From Mycobacterium sp. E183 (GTDB taxonomy: Bacteria > Actinomycetota > Actinomycetes > Mycobacteriales > Mycobacteriaceae): DNA of 47,988 bases. Positions 23,701 to 33,900 of this stretch are shown piece after piece. Both the position numbers and the translations under genes were made by a program. Location of the stretch: assembly GCF_001667735.1 (NCBI RefSeq), contig NZ_LZJN01000061.1:1-47988 (forward strand). Direction: 5' to 3'. The stretch's first letter is position 1, and the number at the start of each line of letters is the position of its first letter. Under the pieces are notes generated by a model that had not been told where the DNA came from, did no database searches, and was given only the letters and a program-made list of their open reading frames with translations.

Positions 23701-26700
23701 GCGGTGGCTTCGATCCTGGACGCGGGCGTTGCCGAGTTCGTGGTGGAGACCGATCGCGACGGGGAACGGATCCGCAGCGCCGCGGCGGTGTTGCACGCGG
23801 TCGCCGACGAGCAGCCGCAGCGACGCGACGTCGCCGCCCTGCTGGCCACCCACCCGCAGCTGGAAGACGGTGCCGCGCTGCGACAGTCGTTCGCCGAGCG
23901 CGGCGTCGAGTACGGTCCGGCCTTCGCCGGTCTGGTGTCGACGCGCACCGCCGAAGGCAAGAGCCGCAGCGTGGTGGCCGAGGTCGCGCTCCCCGGCGCG
24001 GTCCGCGCGGAGCAGGGGAGTTACGGGGTGCATCCCGCCCTGCTGGACGCCTGCTTCCAGACCGTGCTGGCGCACCCCGCCGTCAAGGAGGCCGCCCACG
24101 GCAGCCTGCTGCCGTTGGGCGTCGCGCGGCTGCGCCGCCACGGTCCGGCGCGCGGCGCCCGCTATTGCCACCTCCGGCTCGTCGCGGCGACGGCGTCCTC
24201 GGTGGACGTCGACCTCGATCTGCTGGATTCCGACGGCACGGTGCTGCTGGCGGTGCAGGGCCTGCGCATGGGCCTCGGCCGGGGTGGCGGCCCCGACGAG
24301 CTGATGGCCGAGCGGCTGCTGACCGTCGACTGGCAGCGGCGGACGCTGCCGCCGGTGCCCGAGCGGCCGGTCGGCGCCTGGCTGCTGATCGACACCGCCG
24401 AGGCCGACCCGCTCGCGTCGACCCTGGCGGATACATTGAAATCCCTTGGCGCACAAACAGATTTCCTGAGCTGGCCACGGCAGGCCGAGCACCGCCCCAA
24501 CGCTGAGCGGCTCGGCGCCGCGGTGCGTGGCGGCCTGGAGGGGGTGGTCATCGTGTGCCCGCCGCCGGCCGGGGAGCCGGACGATCGGGGCCTGCTCGAC
24601 GGACGCGAACAGGTCCGCCATGTGGTGCGCATGATCCGCGACTTGCCGGAGATGTCGGCGACGCCGCCGCGCCTGTACGTCATCACGCGGCGGGCGCAGA
24701 TCGTGCGGCCCGGGGACGCGCCGAACCTGGTCCAGGGCGGCCTGCGCGGCCTGCTGCGGGTGGTCGGCGCGGAGAACCCGCAGCTGCGGACCACCCAGAT
24801 CGACCTCGAGGCCGACGCGGACGTCGAACGTGCCGCCCACGAATTGCTGTGCGGTTCGGCCGAGGACGAGACCGCGTGGCGCGGCGGGCAGTGGCACACG
24901 GCGCGGCTGCGCTGCACGCCCCTGGGCGCCGACGAACGCCGGGTCACCACGGTGAACCACGAGACGGAGGGGATGCGCGTGGCGGTCCGTCATCCCGGTG
25001 ACCTGCAAACGCTGGAATTCGTCGCCGTCGACCGCAGGACGCCCGGCCCGGGCGAGGTGGAGGTCGCGATCGACGCGTCCAGCGTCAACTTCGCCGAAGT
25101 ACTTGCCGCGCTTGGCCGTTACCCCGACCTGGAGGGCGAGCCGCACCAGCTGGGATTCGACCTGGGCGGCGTCGTCACCCGCGTCGGCGCGGACGTCACC
25201 GACCACCGCGTCGGCGACCGGGTCGGCGGTTTCTCCGGTTTCGCCAACGGCAGCTGGGGCACGTTCGTCACGTGTGACGCCCGACTGGTGACCACCCTGC
25301 CGTCCGGGATGACCGCCGGCCAGGCCGCAGCCGCGGCGACGGCCTACGGCACCGCGTGGTACGGGCTGTACGAACTGGCGGGGATCTCGGCCGAAGACAA
25401 GGTGCTCATCCACTCCGGCACCGGCGGCGTCGGTCAGGCCGCGATAGCGATCGCGCGAATGGTGGGGGCGGAGATCTACGCCACCGCGGGCAGCCCGGAA
25501 CGGCGGGAGATGCTGCGCGACATGGGCATCGAGCATGTCTACGACTCACGCAGCACGGCGTTCGCCGACGAGATCCGCCGCGACACCGACGGGTACGGCG
25601 TCGACCTGGTGCTCAACTCGCTGACCGGTGCCGCCCAGCGCGCCGGGCTCAACCTGCTCGCCTACGGTGGGCGGTTCGTGGAGATCGGCAAGCGCGACAT
25701 CTACGACGACGCCCGGCTGGGCCTGTATCCCTTCCGCCACAACCTCACGTTCTACGCCGTCGATTTGGCGCTGCTGACCAAGACGCACCCGCGGCGGGTG
25801 CAGCAGCTGTTGCGGGCGGTCTACCAGCGGATCGCGGACGGTGATCTGCCGCAACCGAATTGCACCGAATACCCGATATCGGAGGCGGCGACGGCGATCC
25901 GCGTGATGAGCGGCGCCGAGCACACCGGCAAGCTGGTGCTCACCGTGCCGCGCACCGGCCAGACCCGCGCGGTGCTGCCGCCGGAGCAGGCCCCGGTGTT
26001 CCGCGACGACGGCGCCTACATCGTCACCGGCGGCCTGGGCGGCCTGGGCTTGTTCCTGGCTTCCGAAATGGCCAAGGCCGGGTGCGGGCGGATAGTGCTG
26101 ACGGCCCGCTCCAATCCCACTCCCAAGGCGCGCCAGGCAATCGAACGGCTGCGCGCGAACGGAACCGATGTCGTCGTGGAAAGCGGCAACATCGCCGAGT
26201 CAGACACCGCGGCCCGGGTGGTGGCCGCGGCCACGGCCACCGGACTAGCGCTGCGCGGGGTGCTGCATGCCGCCGCGGTGGTCGAGGACGCCGTGCTCGC
26301 CAACATCACCGACGATCTGATCGACAAGGACTGGGCGCCAAAGGTCAACGGCGTGTGGAATTTACATCACGCGACAACGGGACAGCCGCTGGACTGGTTC
26401 TGCTGCTTCTCGTCGGTGGCCGCGCTGTTCGGCTCCGCGGGCCAGGGCGCCTACGCCGCGGCCTCCAGCTGGCTGGACGCGTTCACCCATTGGCGCCGCG
26501 GCCAGGGCCTGCCCGCCACCACGATCGCGTGGGGGGCGTGGGGCGAGATCGGCCGCGCGACCTTCCTGGCGGCCGGGGGCCGCACCACCATGATTGCTCC
26601 GGACGAGGGCGCGCGCGCGTTCGAGACGCTGCTCCGGTACGACCGCGGCTACACCGGTTACGTCCCGACGACGGGCGCGCCGTGGCTGGCCGCGCTGGTG

Positions 26701-27060
26701 GCGCGCAGCCCCTTCGCCGAGGCCTTCCAGGCCGCGGGGGAACAGCACGGCGGCGAGGGCGCCACGCTGCGCGCAGAATTGCGGGCGCTGCCGCCCGACG
26801 AATGGCCGGCCCGGCTGCGGCGCCTGATCACCGAGCAGACGGGGCTGATCCTGCGGCGCGCGATCGATCCCGACCGCGCGTTCGCCGATCACGGCCTGGA
26901 CTCGCTGGGCAACCTCGAGCTGCGGACCCGCATCGAGGCCGAGACGGGGATACGGATCACCCCCAAGGTCGTGGCGACCTACAACTCCGCGCGTTCGCTG
27001 AGCCTGCACCTGACCGAGACGCTGGTGGCCGAAGGGGAGGGCGCCGTCGCGGCATCGTGA
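20779..27060 (+). CDS. mas: Mycocerosic acid synthase-type polyketide synthase (Mas)
   Basis: The 2093-residue iterative type I PKS has domains KS-AT-DH-ER-KR-ACP. KS: Cys177 in DTSCSSG, His312 and His349. AT: Ser619 in GHSMGE, with VASH in place of YASH, the methylmalonyl-CoA type. DH: His925 in [13 protein letters not shown]: the NADPH loop [11 protein letters not shown] near residue 1545. [10 protein letters not shown] near 1750 and Tyr in [11 protein letters not shown]: Ser2042 in GLDSLG. It would elongate acyl chains with methylmalonyl-CoA to mycocerosic-type acids. The start [14 protein letters not shown], the ending [14 protein letters not shown] and the convergent position against papA5 match Mas rather than Pks2 or Pks5. 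Its stop is 10 bases from that of papA5. Confidence 0.88.
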   Translation: MEPRVTPIAVIGMGCRLPGGIDSPDAFWQALLRGDDLVTEIPPDRWDVEDHYDPERGVHGRSVSRWGGFIDDAGGFDAAFFGFGEREATAIDPQHRLLLETSWEAIEHAGIAPPSLSGSRTGVFVGMCQQDYTLISGDAGVMEDAYGYTCTPFSMASGRIAYGLGLVGPAITLDTSCSSGLLAVHLACSSLNTGESDLALAGGAMLVLDPRVSASASAQGMLSPTGRCHTFDVAADGFVRSDGCAVVLLKRLPDAVRDGDRILAVVRGTAVNQDGRSETITTPSADAQAAVYRAALDAAGVDPATVGMVEAHGTGTPKGDPLEFASLTEVYGAGGNRVALGSAKSNVGHTEAAAGAVGLVKAVLGLRSGVVPPMAHFTRLPDELARIETGLFVPQEVTPWPDKGEGPRRAGVTSFGMSGTNVHAVLEQAPDPDVDGFGAESARSLLFPLSSTSADELRHTARRLAEWVCDHRETVSAADLAYTLARRRAHRTVRTAVTADSIDGLIAGLREIADGETPFAPAAGHDDRGPVWIFSGQGSQWAAMGAELLAKEPAFAAAVAAAEPLIAAESGFSVTEAMSAPKTVTGIDRVQPTLFAFQVALATAMRAYGVRPGAVIGHSMGEIAAAVVAGALSLPDGVRVICRRSALMCRIAGAGAMASVELPAQQVRDELAARGVGDVVVSVVASPNSTVIGGATQAVRDLVAEWEGREVMAREVAVDVASHSSQVDPILADLAAQLADLTPAAAEVPYYSATLDDPRARPAFDAGYWVDNLRQSVKFAAAVQAALDDGHRVFGEPSPHPLLTRAVEQNAGASDVGIAALPAMRREQPMPHGLLGFLADLFSAGAAIDFSALYPGGRLVDAPLPTWTHQRLLVDAGGAGAPGRGQFTLDVHPLLGAHVRLPEEPERHAWQGGVGTAALPWLADHRVNGVGVFPGAGFCEMALAAAAAVLGPDAEVRDVRFEEMLLLDDETPVSAVASILDAGVAEFVVETDRDGERIRSAAAVLHAVADEQPQRRDVAALLATHPQLEDGAALRQSFAERGVEYGPAFAGLVSTRTAEGKSRSVVAEVALPGAVRAEQGSYGVHPALLDACFQTVLAHPAVKEAAHGSLLPLGVARLRRHGPARGARYCHLRLVAATASSVDVDLDLLDSDGTVLLAVQGLRMGLGRGGGPDELMAERLLTVDWQRRTLPPVPERPVGAWLLIDTAEADPLASTLADTLKSLGAQTDFLSWPRQAEHRPNAERLGAAVRGGLEGVVIVCPPPAGEPDDRGLLDGREQVRHVVRMIRDLPEMSATPPRLYVITRRAQIVRPGDAPNLVQGGLRGLLRVVGAENPQLRTTQIDLEADADVERAAHELLCGSAEDETAWRGGQWHTARLRCTPLGADERRVTTVNHETEGMRVAVRHPGDLQTLEFVAVDRRTPGPGEVEVAIDASSVNFAEVLAALGRYPDLEGEPHQLGFDLGGVVTRVGADVTDHRVGDRVGGFSGFANGSWGTFVTCDARLVTTLPSGMTAGQAAAAATAYGTAWYGLYELAGISAEDKVLIHSGTGGVGQAAIAIARMVGAEIYATAGSPERREMLRDMGIEHVYDSRSTAFADEIRRDTDGYGVDLVLNSLTGAAQRAGLNLLAYGGRFVEIGKRDIYDDARLGLYPFRHNLTFYAVDLALLTKTHPRRVQQLLRAVYQRIADGDLPQPNCTEYPISEAATAIRVMSGAEHTGKLVLTVPRTGQTRAVLPPEQAPVFRDDGAYIVTGGLGGLGLFLASEMAKAGCGRIVLTARSNPTPKARQAIERLRANGTDVVVESGNIAESDTAARVVAAATATGLALRGVLHAAAVVEDAVLANITDDLIDKDWAPKVNGVWNLHHATTGQPLDWFCCFSSVAALFGSAGQGAYAAASSWLDAFTHWRRGQGLPATTIAWGAWGEIGRATFLAAGGRTTMIAPDEGARAFETLLRYDRGYTGYVPTTGAPWLAALVARSPFAEAFQAAGEQHGGEGATLRAELRALPPDEWPARLRRLITEQTGLILRRAIDPDRAFADHGLDSLGNLELRTRIEAETGIRITPKVVATYNSARSLSLHLTETLVAEGEGAVAAS

Positions 27061-27070
27061 CGGCGCCGGT

Positions 27071-28324
27071 TCACTCCATGACCCAGCTGTCCTCGTCGAC
27101 CAGCGAGCACAGCCGCGAATGTATTGCGTCCAAAGTCTTTTCGCGCCCGGGCAGGTGTGCGTGGTGTTCGATGAACAGCCGGTTGGCGAAGGTTCCGACG
27201 CTGTAGAGGTCGACGGGCGCGCGGGTGGGGAAGTAGAGCTCGCTCTGAAAGTCCTCGAGCTCGATCTCTTCGGGAACCCGCAGCGGGGGGATGGTGCCGG
27301 TGTCGGTGCACAGCACCACCGGAGGGAGCCCGGCCGGGGTGCCCTGATACTGCAGGTTGAAATGCATCGCCGATTGCTGGATCACGCCGTCCGACAGGTC
27401 GGTCCGGAAGGACTCGACGATCCCGCGAGCCAGATCCACCAGTTCGGTGTCGGCCCTGATCTCGGCGAGATAGGTGGCCACGCCCAGCGGCAGCGTGCTG
27501 CCGGTGAGACTCACCGGGGGTGACAGCAGGTAACGCAGGTCGACCGGATAGATGTAGGGAATCGGAATGTGCGGGGTGCCGCGCATTTCCCACTCGGCCA
27601 GCAGAATCGCCGCCGCCACGACGGAGTTGAGGCTGAGCTGATTGGCCAGCCCGAACTCCACCAGCTCCGCCGTCTCCTCTTCGGTGAACCGGATCCGCGC
27701 GATCGGAATGGGTTGGATCGCATCCGGATCCGGCATCGCCGGCGGCGTCTCCTGCGCCGGCAGGTCGTAGGCGAACATCGCCTTGAACAGCTTCTCCAGC
27801 CCGGAGCGCTGCTGCTTTGTCACGCCACGCTGTTCGAGCAACAGCTCCAGCGATTCTGGCGCGGGCTGCGGTGTGATCGGGGGCGGTGCGCCGGTGGTCA
27901 CGACATCGGTGTAGAGGGAGAACAGCTCCTCGAGCAGACCGAACGCATGATGGGCGTCCGCGAGGCTGTGATGGGTGTACAGGGTCAGTTCGGTGCGCTC
28001 GCCGCTGCGCTTCAACCGGAGATTGAGCAAGGTTTGCGTCTGGTCGAGCCGCATGCCGGCCGATGCCGGATCGGCGTCACCCTCGATCACCCAGATGCCC
28101 GGGTGCATCAGGTCTTCCGCGACGATCTGGTAGCGGCCGTCGTCGCCCTGTTCCAGCCGGCCGGTGAACACCGGATGGGACTCGAGCAGCGCGTCGAAGG
28201 CGTCGGCCATCGCGTCGAGGTCGACGGGACCGATGATGAAAGCGGTGAAGGCAAAATAGGTTTCGTTGACCGCGAAGACCTCTTCGCTGCGCGTCAGCCT
28301 TCGGATCACGGATCCGGGAAACAT
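27071..28324 (-). CDS. papA5: Phthiocerol dimycocerosyl transferase PapA5
   Basis: The 417-residue acyltransferase (M. tuberculosis PapA5 is 422) begins MFPGSVIRRLTRSEEVFA and has the catalytic HHSLAD motif (HHxxxD, His118/His119/Asp123). It also contains LSLNSVVAAAILLAEWEMRG and YPVDLRYLLSPPVS, both characteristic of PapA5. It transfers mycocerosic-type acyl groups directly from Mas onto the two hydroxyls of phthiocerol, giving the diester wax. ATG 28324 has AAGGGGG about ten bases upstream and lies 18 bases after the drrC stop, so it is the last gene of the pps-drr operon. The convergent mas gene ends 10 bases away, the same arrangement as in M. tuberculosis. Confidence 0.95.
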   Translation of the reverse strand: MFPGSVIRRLTRSEEVFAVNETYFAFTAFIIGPVDLDAMADAFDALLESHPVFTGRLEQGDDGRYQIVAEDLMHPGIWVIEGDADPASAGMRLDQTQTLLNLRLKRSGERTELTLYTHHSLADAHHAFGLLEELFSLYTDVVTTGAPPPITPQPAPESLELLLEQRGVTKQQRSGLEKLFKAMFAYDLPAQETPPAMPDPDAIQPIPIARIRFTEEETAELVEFGLANQLSLNSVVAAAILLAEWEMRGTPHIPIPYIYPVDLRYLLSPPVSLTGSTLPLGVATYLAEIRADTELVDLARGIVESFRTDLSDGVIQQSAMHFNLQYQGTPAGLPPVVLCTDTGTIPPLRVPEEIELEDFQSELYFPTRAPVDLYSVGTFANRLFIEHHAHLPGREKTLDAIHSRLCSLVDEDSWVME

Positions 28325-28342
28325 TGTCCCACTACCCCCTTG

Positions 28343-29170
28343 TCAGCTCGTGCTGGCCCGTCGATAGCCGACCAGCGTCGGCACGATGCACACGGCGGTG
28401 ATGCCGCCCGCCCACAACAGCGTGGCGATCATCGGCCACCGCACCGGGCCGCCCAGCGACAGGCCACGCATGGCTTCGATCGCGTAGCTCATCGGCTGGT
28501 GGGCGACCACCGGCTGTATCCACTTCGGGAATTGGTCCACCGGCAGGAAGCCGGTCGAGAAGACGACGGCCAGAACGTGCAGGAGAGTGACCGTCTCGAG
28601 CAGAAAGTTGTTCGCGGTGTACAACGCCGCCATCGTGATCAGGGTCGCGAACGCCAGCCCGAATATCAGCGGGACGACGAACCAGGTCAGGCTGGCGAGG
28701 AAACCCTGCCGGAAGCGGAAACCCAGCAGCATTCCGACGCCCAGCACGACCAGCGTGGTGATCATGATCCGAATCATTTCGGCGGCGATGCGCGAGAGCA
28801 CACCGGACGCGCGGTGCACGGGCACCACCCATAGCCGGCGCAGCAGCCCGTCGGAGCGTTCCCCGATGAGGCCGATCGCCCCGATCGCCGCGCCGTTGAT
28901 CGTGGCGGCGAGCGCGTTCAGCGGAACCGTGCCGTACAGCGCGCTGTGACCGGTGACCTGCGAAATGACGTTGCCCAGAATGATGTTCAGCGTCAGCAGG
29001 AATAGGACGGGCAACACCAGCGCCTCGATCACCGCCGTCAGGTCGCGCGCCCAGCGCAGCAGGATCCGCCGCGTCTGGACCCACGTCTGGGTCGCCAGCG
29101 CCCGCGGCGAGTCCTCGTGGTGACGGCGCCGTTCGACGAACGGATCGGTGGCTTCGTGGACCAGGGTCAT
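28343..29170 (-). CDS. drrC: ABC transporter permease DrrC (PDIM export)
   Basis: The 275-residue protein has six predicted membrane segments and matches DrrC (276 residues) in order and motif: QTRRILLRWARDLTAVIEA, RRLWVVPVHRASGVLSRI, GFRFRQGFLASLTWF, VAHQPMSYAIEAMRGLSLGG and the ending GYRRASTS. With DrrB it forms the membrane part of the ABC transporter needed to place dimycocerosates on the cell surface. The ATG at 29170 overlaps the drrB stop in an ATGA. A longer open frame reaching 29935 runs through drrB out of frame and is not part of the gene. Confidence 0.92.
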   Translation of the reverse strand: MTLVHEATDPFVERRRHHEDSPRALATQTWVQTRRILLRWARDLTAVIEALVLPVLFLLTLNIILGNVISQVTGHSALYGTVPLNALAATINGAAIGAIGLIGERSDGLLRRLWVVPVHRASGVLSRIAAEMIRIMITTLVVLGVGMLLGFRFRQGFLASLTWFVVPLIFGLAFATLITMAALYTANNFLLETVTLLHVLAVVFSTGFLPVDQFPKWIQPVVAHQPMSYAIEAMRGLSLGGPVRWPMIATLLWAGGITAVCIVPTLVGYRRASTS

Positions 29171-29982
29171 CGCGCCCGCCTGGCCAGAACGATCGCCGAT
29201 GCCGGTATCAGCAGCGCCGTCAACCCGGACAACCACGCCAGCGTCGGCGCCAGCACCGGCCACGTCACCGACCCTCCGTACGGGGCGGCGTCCCCGGCCA
29301 GGGCGCGCAGGGCGATCACGAACTGGGACACCGGCTGGTTGCGGACGATCGGCTGGATCCAGTGCGGAAACTGCTGCGCCGGTTGGACTCCGGTGGACAG
29401 CAGTCCGAAGATCAGCGGCGGCAGGATGAGCAGCGGTGTCATGGCCTCCGGGTTGCGCGTCCCGGTGCCCACCAGGTCCGCCGCGAAGGACAGCATCGAC
29501 CCGATGGCCACCACCAACAGGCAGAAGGCGACGACGTAGATCGCCGACCGGTGGAACCGGAATCCGATCACGTAGCCACAGACCACCGCCACCGCCACCG
29601 AAACCGTGCACCGGTACACCGCGGCCGAGACGCGGGCTCCCACCGGGGCGAACGGGGCCATCGGCATGGACCGGAACCGGCGGTTGATGCCCTGCACCGA
29701 ATCGGTCGCGGCACGAAACGCCGTCGACATCGCGGCGAAGGTGATCGCCTGCAGCGCGATCAGCGGCATCACGTATTGCGCGTAGCTGCTGGACAGTCCC
29801 TTGGTCGCGGTGCCCATGATCTGATGCAGCGGGATGTAGAAGCCGGCGGTGAAAACGACCGACGACGCGACGGTCACGAGCAGCTCTCCGTTGCGCAGCG
29901 TCGGTGCGATGAAGCGGACGGTGAGGACCCACCACTGCGTCAGCGTGGACAGGTGCCGCTCGGTGGTCGCGGTGGCGGTCAC
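29167..29982 (-). CDS. drrB: ABC transporter permease DrrB (PDIM export)
   Basis: The 271-residue membrane protein matches DrrB: RFIAPTLRNGELLVTVAS, SVVFTAGFYIPL, GINRRFRSMPMAPFAP, VVCGYVIGFRFHRSAIYVV, FAADLVGTGTRNPEAM and FPHWIQPIVRNQPVSQFV with IALRALAGD. About six hydrophobic segments are seen. It acts with DrrA and DrrC in export of the dimycocerosates. Its GTG start overlaps the drrA stop by 4 bases (GTGA), and its own stop overlaps drrC by 4 bases, so all three are translationally coupled. It is slightly shorter than M. tuberculosis DrrB (289) at the N terminus. Confidence 0.93.
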   Translation of the reverse strand: MTATATTERHLSTLTQWWVLTVRFIAPTLRNGELLVTVASSVVFTAGFYIPLHQIMGTATKGLSSSYAQYVMPLIALQAITFAAMSTAFRAATDSVQGINRRFRSMPMAPFAPVGARVSAAVYRCTVSVAVAVVCGYVIGFRFHRSAIYVVAFCLLVVAIGSMLSFAADLVGTGTRNPEAMTPLLILPPLIFGLLSTGVQPAQQFPHWIQPIVRNQPVSQFVIALRALAGDAAPYGGSVTWPVLAPTLAWLSGLTALLIPASAIVLARRAR

Positions 29983-30980
29983 CCGACGGCCCGGGTAGCG
30001 ACGGGGGTGCGCGCGGCGGGGGATTCGTCTGTCAGCGCGAGGAATACGTCGTCGAGCGACGGTCGCCGCAGGGCCACGTCAGCCACCTCGATGTTGGCGG
30101 CGGCCAATCGCCCGACGGCCTCGACGAGCGTGTTGGCGCCGTCCGGGGCGGGGATCGCGATTCGATCCGAATCGGGCGTCAGGGTGGCCCTGATCTTCTC
30201 CGGCAGCAACGGGCCGAGCACGTCGGCGATCACCGGCAGATCCGCGAGGCGCCGCGGCACGATTTCGCAATAGCTGCCGCCGGTGCGCTCCTTGAGCTCG
30301 TCGGCCGTCCCCTCGGCGATCACCCGTCCGTGGTCGATGACGACGATCCGGTCGGCCAGCGCGTCCGCCTCCTCGAGATACTGCGTCGTCAACAGCGTGG
30401 CGACGCCCATGTCCTTGAACTTGCCGACCAGGTCCCAAATGCTCTGCCTGCTACGCGGATCCAGGCCGGTGGTGGGCTCGTCGAGGAACACCACCTGGGG
30501 CCGGACCACCAGGCCACAGGCGATGTCGATCCGGCGGCGCATGCCGCCGGAGTAGGTCTTCACCCGGCGGTCGGCGGCGTATGCCAGATCGAATTCGTCG
30601 ATGAGTTGCTTGGCGCGGGCGCGGGCCGCCGACTTGCTCAAGCCGAACAGCCGACCGAACATCACCAGATTCTCGCCGCCGGTGAGCATGTCGTCGATCG
30701 CGACTTGCTGCCCGGTGAGCATGATGGCCTGGCGGACACCGGCCGGTTCCCGGACGACGTCGTAGCCGGCGACCACGGCGCGGCCGCTGTCCGGCCGGCT
30801 CAGGGTCGACAGGATGTCGACGAGCGTCGTCTTGCCCGCGCCGTTCGGGCCGAGCAGACCGAGCACCTCGCCCCGGCCGACTTCGAAGCTGACCTCGTGC
30901 AAGGCCACGAAATCGCCGAAGGTCTTGCGGACCTTGTCGACGACGACCGCCTTGTCCGTCGCTCTGCGTGCGTGATTCAC
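29979..30980 (-). CDS. drrA: ABC transporter ATP-binding protein DrrA (PDIM export)
   Basis: The 333-residue ATPase has Walker A GLLGPNGAGKTT, the ABC signature YSGGMRRRID, Walker B VVFLDEPTTGLD and the switch region TLLTTQYLEEADALADRI, all of the DrrA (daunorubicin resistance-type) subfamily. The C-terminal part with SLDDVFLALTDESPAART is the usual DrrA extension. It powers the DrrB/DrrC channel. The start codon is GTG, nine bases after the ppsE stop, with a GGGGGG-rich Shine-Dalgarno stretch between. It is co-transcribed with the pps synthases upstream and papA5 downstream. Confidence 0.95.
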   Translation of the reverse strand: MNHARRATDKAVVVDKVRKTFGDFVALHEVSFEVGRGEVLGLLGPNGAGKTTLVDILSTLSRPDSGRAVVAGYDVVREPAGVRQAIMLTGQQVAIDDMLTGGENLVMFGRLFGLSKSAARARAKQLIDEFDLAYAADRRVKTYSGGMRRRIDIACGLVVRPQVVFLDEPTTGLDPRSRQSIWDLVGKFKDMGVATLLTTQYLEEADALADRIVVIDHGRVIAEGTADELKERTGGSYCEIVPRRLADLPVIADVLGPLLPEKIRATLTPDSDRIAIPAPDGANTLVEAVGRLAAANIEVADVALRRPSLDDVFLALTDESPAARTPVATRAVG

Positions 30981-30989
30981 CGGCCCCCC

Positions 30990-33900
30990 TCAGCTCGCAT
31001 CCAGGGCCGACAAGTCCACCAATGCCAACTCCACCTGCTGCGAGCCGAGGTCGCCGTCGCCGGAAGCGGCGGACATGGCGTCCCCGATCAGCTCCCGCAG
31101 CGCCAATGGGAAGCGCCGCGCCAGCGCTTCGGCGCGCGCGCCCTGCACCCGGCGGGTGTCGTACCACCAGTCGAGGTGCAGCACGCCGGAGTGGCGGTAC
31201 ACCCGAAGCTCGATGGCATGGCCCAGGCCCGGGATCGTGTCGCGCACCGGCATGGCCGCGTCCGAGTCGAATTGCACCGGCGCGTCGATGGGCGGCAATT
31301 CGGGGATCATGCCGACGTACCGGAAGTGGACGTCGGCGGGCGGCACGGCCGAGAGTGCGCGTGCGGTGGGCGCGTAGAGGTGCCGCAGCAGCCCGTATCC
31401 GATCCCATGGTGCGGAACGGATTTGAGGGTGTCGCGCACGTCGGTCAGCAGTTCGCTCGCGCCGGTGTCGTCGCTCGTCGCGCAGCGAAGCGGCACCGGA
31501 TAGATCGTGGTGAACCGGCCGACGGTCCTGCGCAGGTCCACGTCCGGCCGCAACACCGAACGGCCCGCCCCCTCCAGGTCGACGGCGAGGACGCCGGTGC
31601 CGATCGTCTCGGCGATGGTCCTGCCGAGCGCCGCGAGCAGGATCTCGTCGATCGACCAGCCGAGCGCGCGCCGCACATCGTCGACCTCGGAGGTCTGCTC
31701 GACGGTGAGCGCCGACGGCACCTTGGCCAGGTCGTCGCCCAGGGGCCGGTCGGTGACTTCCGGGTCCGCCGGCCGCAGCGTCGCGCGGCCCGAGCTCTCC
31801 AGCCAGAAGTCGCTCGTACCGAGGACCGCGGGGTGGGTGGCGAGGCCGGCGACGCGCAGCGACCAGTCCCGCCACGAGGTGGTGGTCGGCGGCAGCGAGA
31901 TGTCCTCTCCCACCAGCCGTTGCGTGAATGCGGTGAAGATGTCGGCGACCAGGATCTCGCGGGAGGCGGTGTCGGCGACGGCCTCGTGCAGCGACAACGT
32001 CAGGTAGCGCGCGTCGCCGGGGCCAGAGAGGAGGCTGGCGGTCAACGGCGCGGCGAGGTCGTCCTGTGCCGTGAGCTCGGCCACGACGTCGAGCACCGCC
32101 GCCCGCTGCGTGTCGGCATCGGTGCCGGGCAGCGTCCGCGACGACAGATGATCGAATTCGGCTGCCTCCGTGACGCACTGGACCCAGGTCCCGGCGTGCT
32201 CGACGAGCTGTAGCCGCAACGCGTCGTGGTGGTTGGTCACGGCGGTCAGCACCGCCCGGACGTCGTCGAGGCTGACCGTCGGATCGAGGCGCAGGATCAA
32301 CGGCACGCGCCAGCGCCCCGCCCGCCGCACGCCGCTCTCGAGGAACTGCGCGACGTTCGGAGGAACGGCCGGACGGGACGCGGCGTCGGGCGCTTTCGCC
32401 AGCGAGCCCGCCGCGTATTTGGCGTCGACGTGGGCCGCCAGGGTGGCCAATGTCGGGTTGCCGTAGAGATCCTGGGGCGTGACATCCAGCCCGGCGTTGC
32501 CGGCGTTGGTCGCGATGCCGATCGAGATCAGGGAGTCGCCGCCGAGGTCGAAGAAGTTGTCGTTGCGGCCGATCGAGTTCAGGCCCAGGCATTGCATCCA
32601 GATCTGCCGCAGCGTCGCCTCGGTGTGCGATTGATGCCCGTTCGTGGACGCATCGGCGCCGTTGGCGGCAGCGCCCGGGGCTTCGGGAGTCTCGGTGGAC
32701 CGGTCGAGCCAGGCGAGGGGTTTCGCGTCGACCCAATGCCGTTCGCGGGCAAAGGCGTAACCGGGCAGGGAGACCAGCCTGGGCGTCGGCCCGGTCAGCG
32801 GTTCCCAATCGACGGGCACACCGGCCGCCCACAGTTGGCCGAGCCCGAGCAGGAAGGTGTCCCGGTCGTCGACGTTCTGAATCGGATGTCGCATCAGGCG
32901 AACCGCGCGGTGGCCACTCGACCACTTCGGGTGCCGCAAAGCCGAGCCCGTCAGGCTGCCGCCGGGACCGACCTCGACGAGCACGCGGCCCGGATCGCTC
33001 AAGAGCACGTCGAGCTCGTCGGCGAACCGGATCGTGGAACTGATCTGGCGGGCCCAGCCGGCCGGGTCGGTGATCTGCTCGTCCGACATCCAGGTCCCGG
33101 TGAGGTTGCTGAGCAGCGGCGTGTCGGGGCGGCGCAGCTCGACGCCGGACAGGAACTGCTGAAATTCGGCCGCCATCGAATCCATTGCGCTGGAATGGAA
33201 TGCGTGTGTCGCCCGCACGCGCCGGGCGGTGATGCCCGCCTCGCGGAGCCGCTGGGTGAACGCGCGGATCTCGTCGCCTGCCCCGGCGACGACGCAGTTG
33301 CCGGGATCGTTGACCGCGGAAAGCTCGACGCCCGGGGTGAGGTAGGGAGCGATGTCGTCGGGGCCCAGCGCGACGGCGACCATCGAACCGGGCGGGGACT
33401 CGTGCATCAGGCGGGCGCGCAAGGCCACCAGCGTGATCGCCGTCTCGAGGCCGAACACCCCGGCCAGCGTGGCCGCGATGTACTCACCCGTGCTGTAACC
33501 GATGTACGCCCCGGCACGCAGCCCGTAGTGTTCGGCCAACCGCGCCAGCGCGTATTCCACCGTGAACAGGGCGGGCTGGGAGCGGTCGATGCGCTCCAGG
33601 TCGGTTGCGGCGTCACCGAATATCAACGCCTTCAGGTCGATGCCCATCTCATCGCCGAATCCCGCGACGCAGGCGTCGAAGTGTTCGGCGAACGCGGGCT
33701 CCGTGTCGTAGAGGCCCCTGGCCATGCCGACGTGCTGGGCGCCCTGCCCCGGGAACATGAACACCACCCGCCCCGCGGGGTTTTCGCCGCCGGCGAGGGA
33801 TTCGCCGACGAAGACGTTGTCGTGTTCGGCGGCCCGCAGCACGGTGGCCGCATGATCGCGGTCGTGCACCACGGCCGCCATGGTGAGGCGGTGCTTGCGG

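Noticed and set aside
22111..25536. A 1141-codon open frame on the minus strand inside mas, and a 1288-codon plus-strand frame (40699-44565) inside ppsC.
   Set aside because: Both are antisense shadows of high-GC coding sequence: no recognisable domain, extreme Arg/Gly/His/Gln composition, and the opposite strand encodes PKS domains with intact active sites.
20779..27060. Possibility that this PKS is a new pathway unrelated to PDIM, or a Pks5/Pks2 type.
   Set aside because: Start, C-terminal ACP segment, [12 protein letters not shown] region and convergence on papA5 match Mas best; the whole neighbourhood is the PDIM locus.
28343..29935. A 530-residue fused permease extending from drrC into drrB.
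   Set aside because: The upstream half is drrB read out of frame; the true drrC starts at ATG 29170 in an ATGA overlap.
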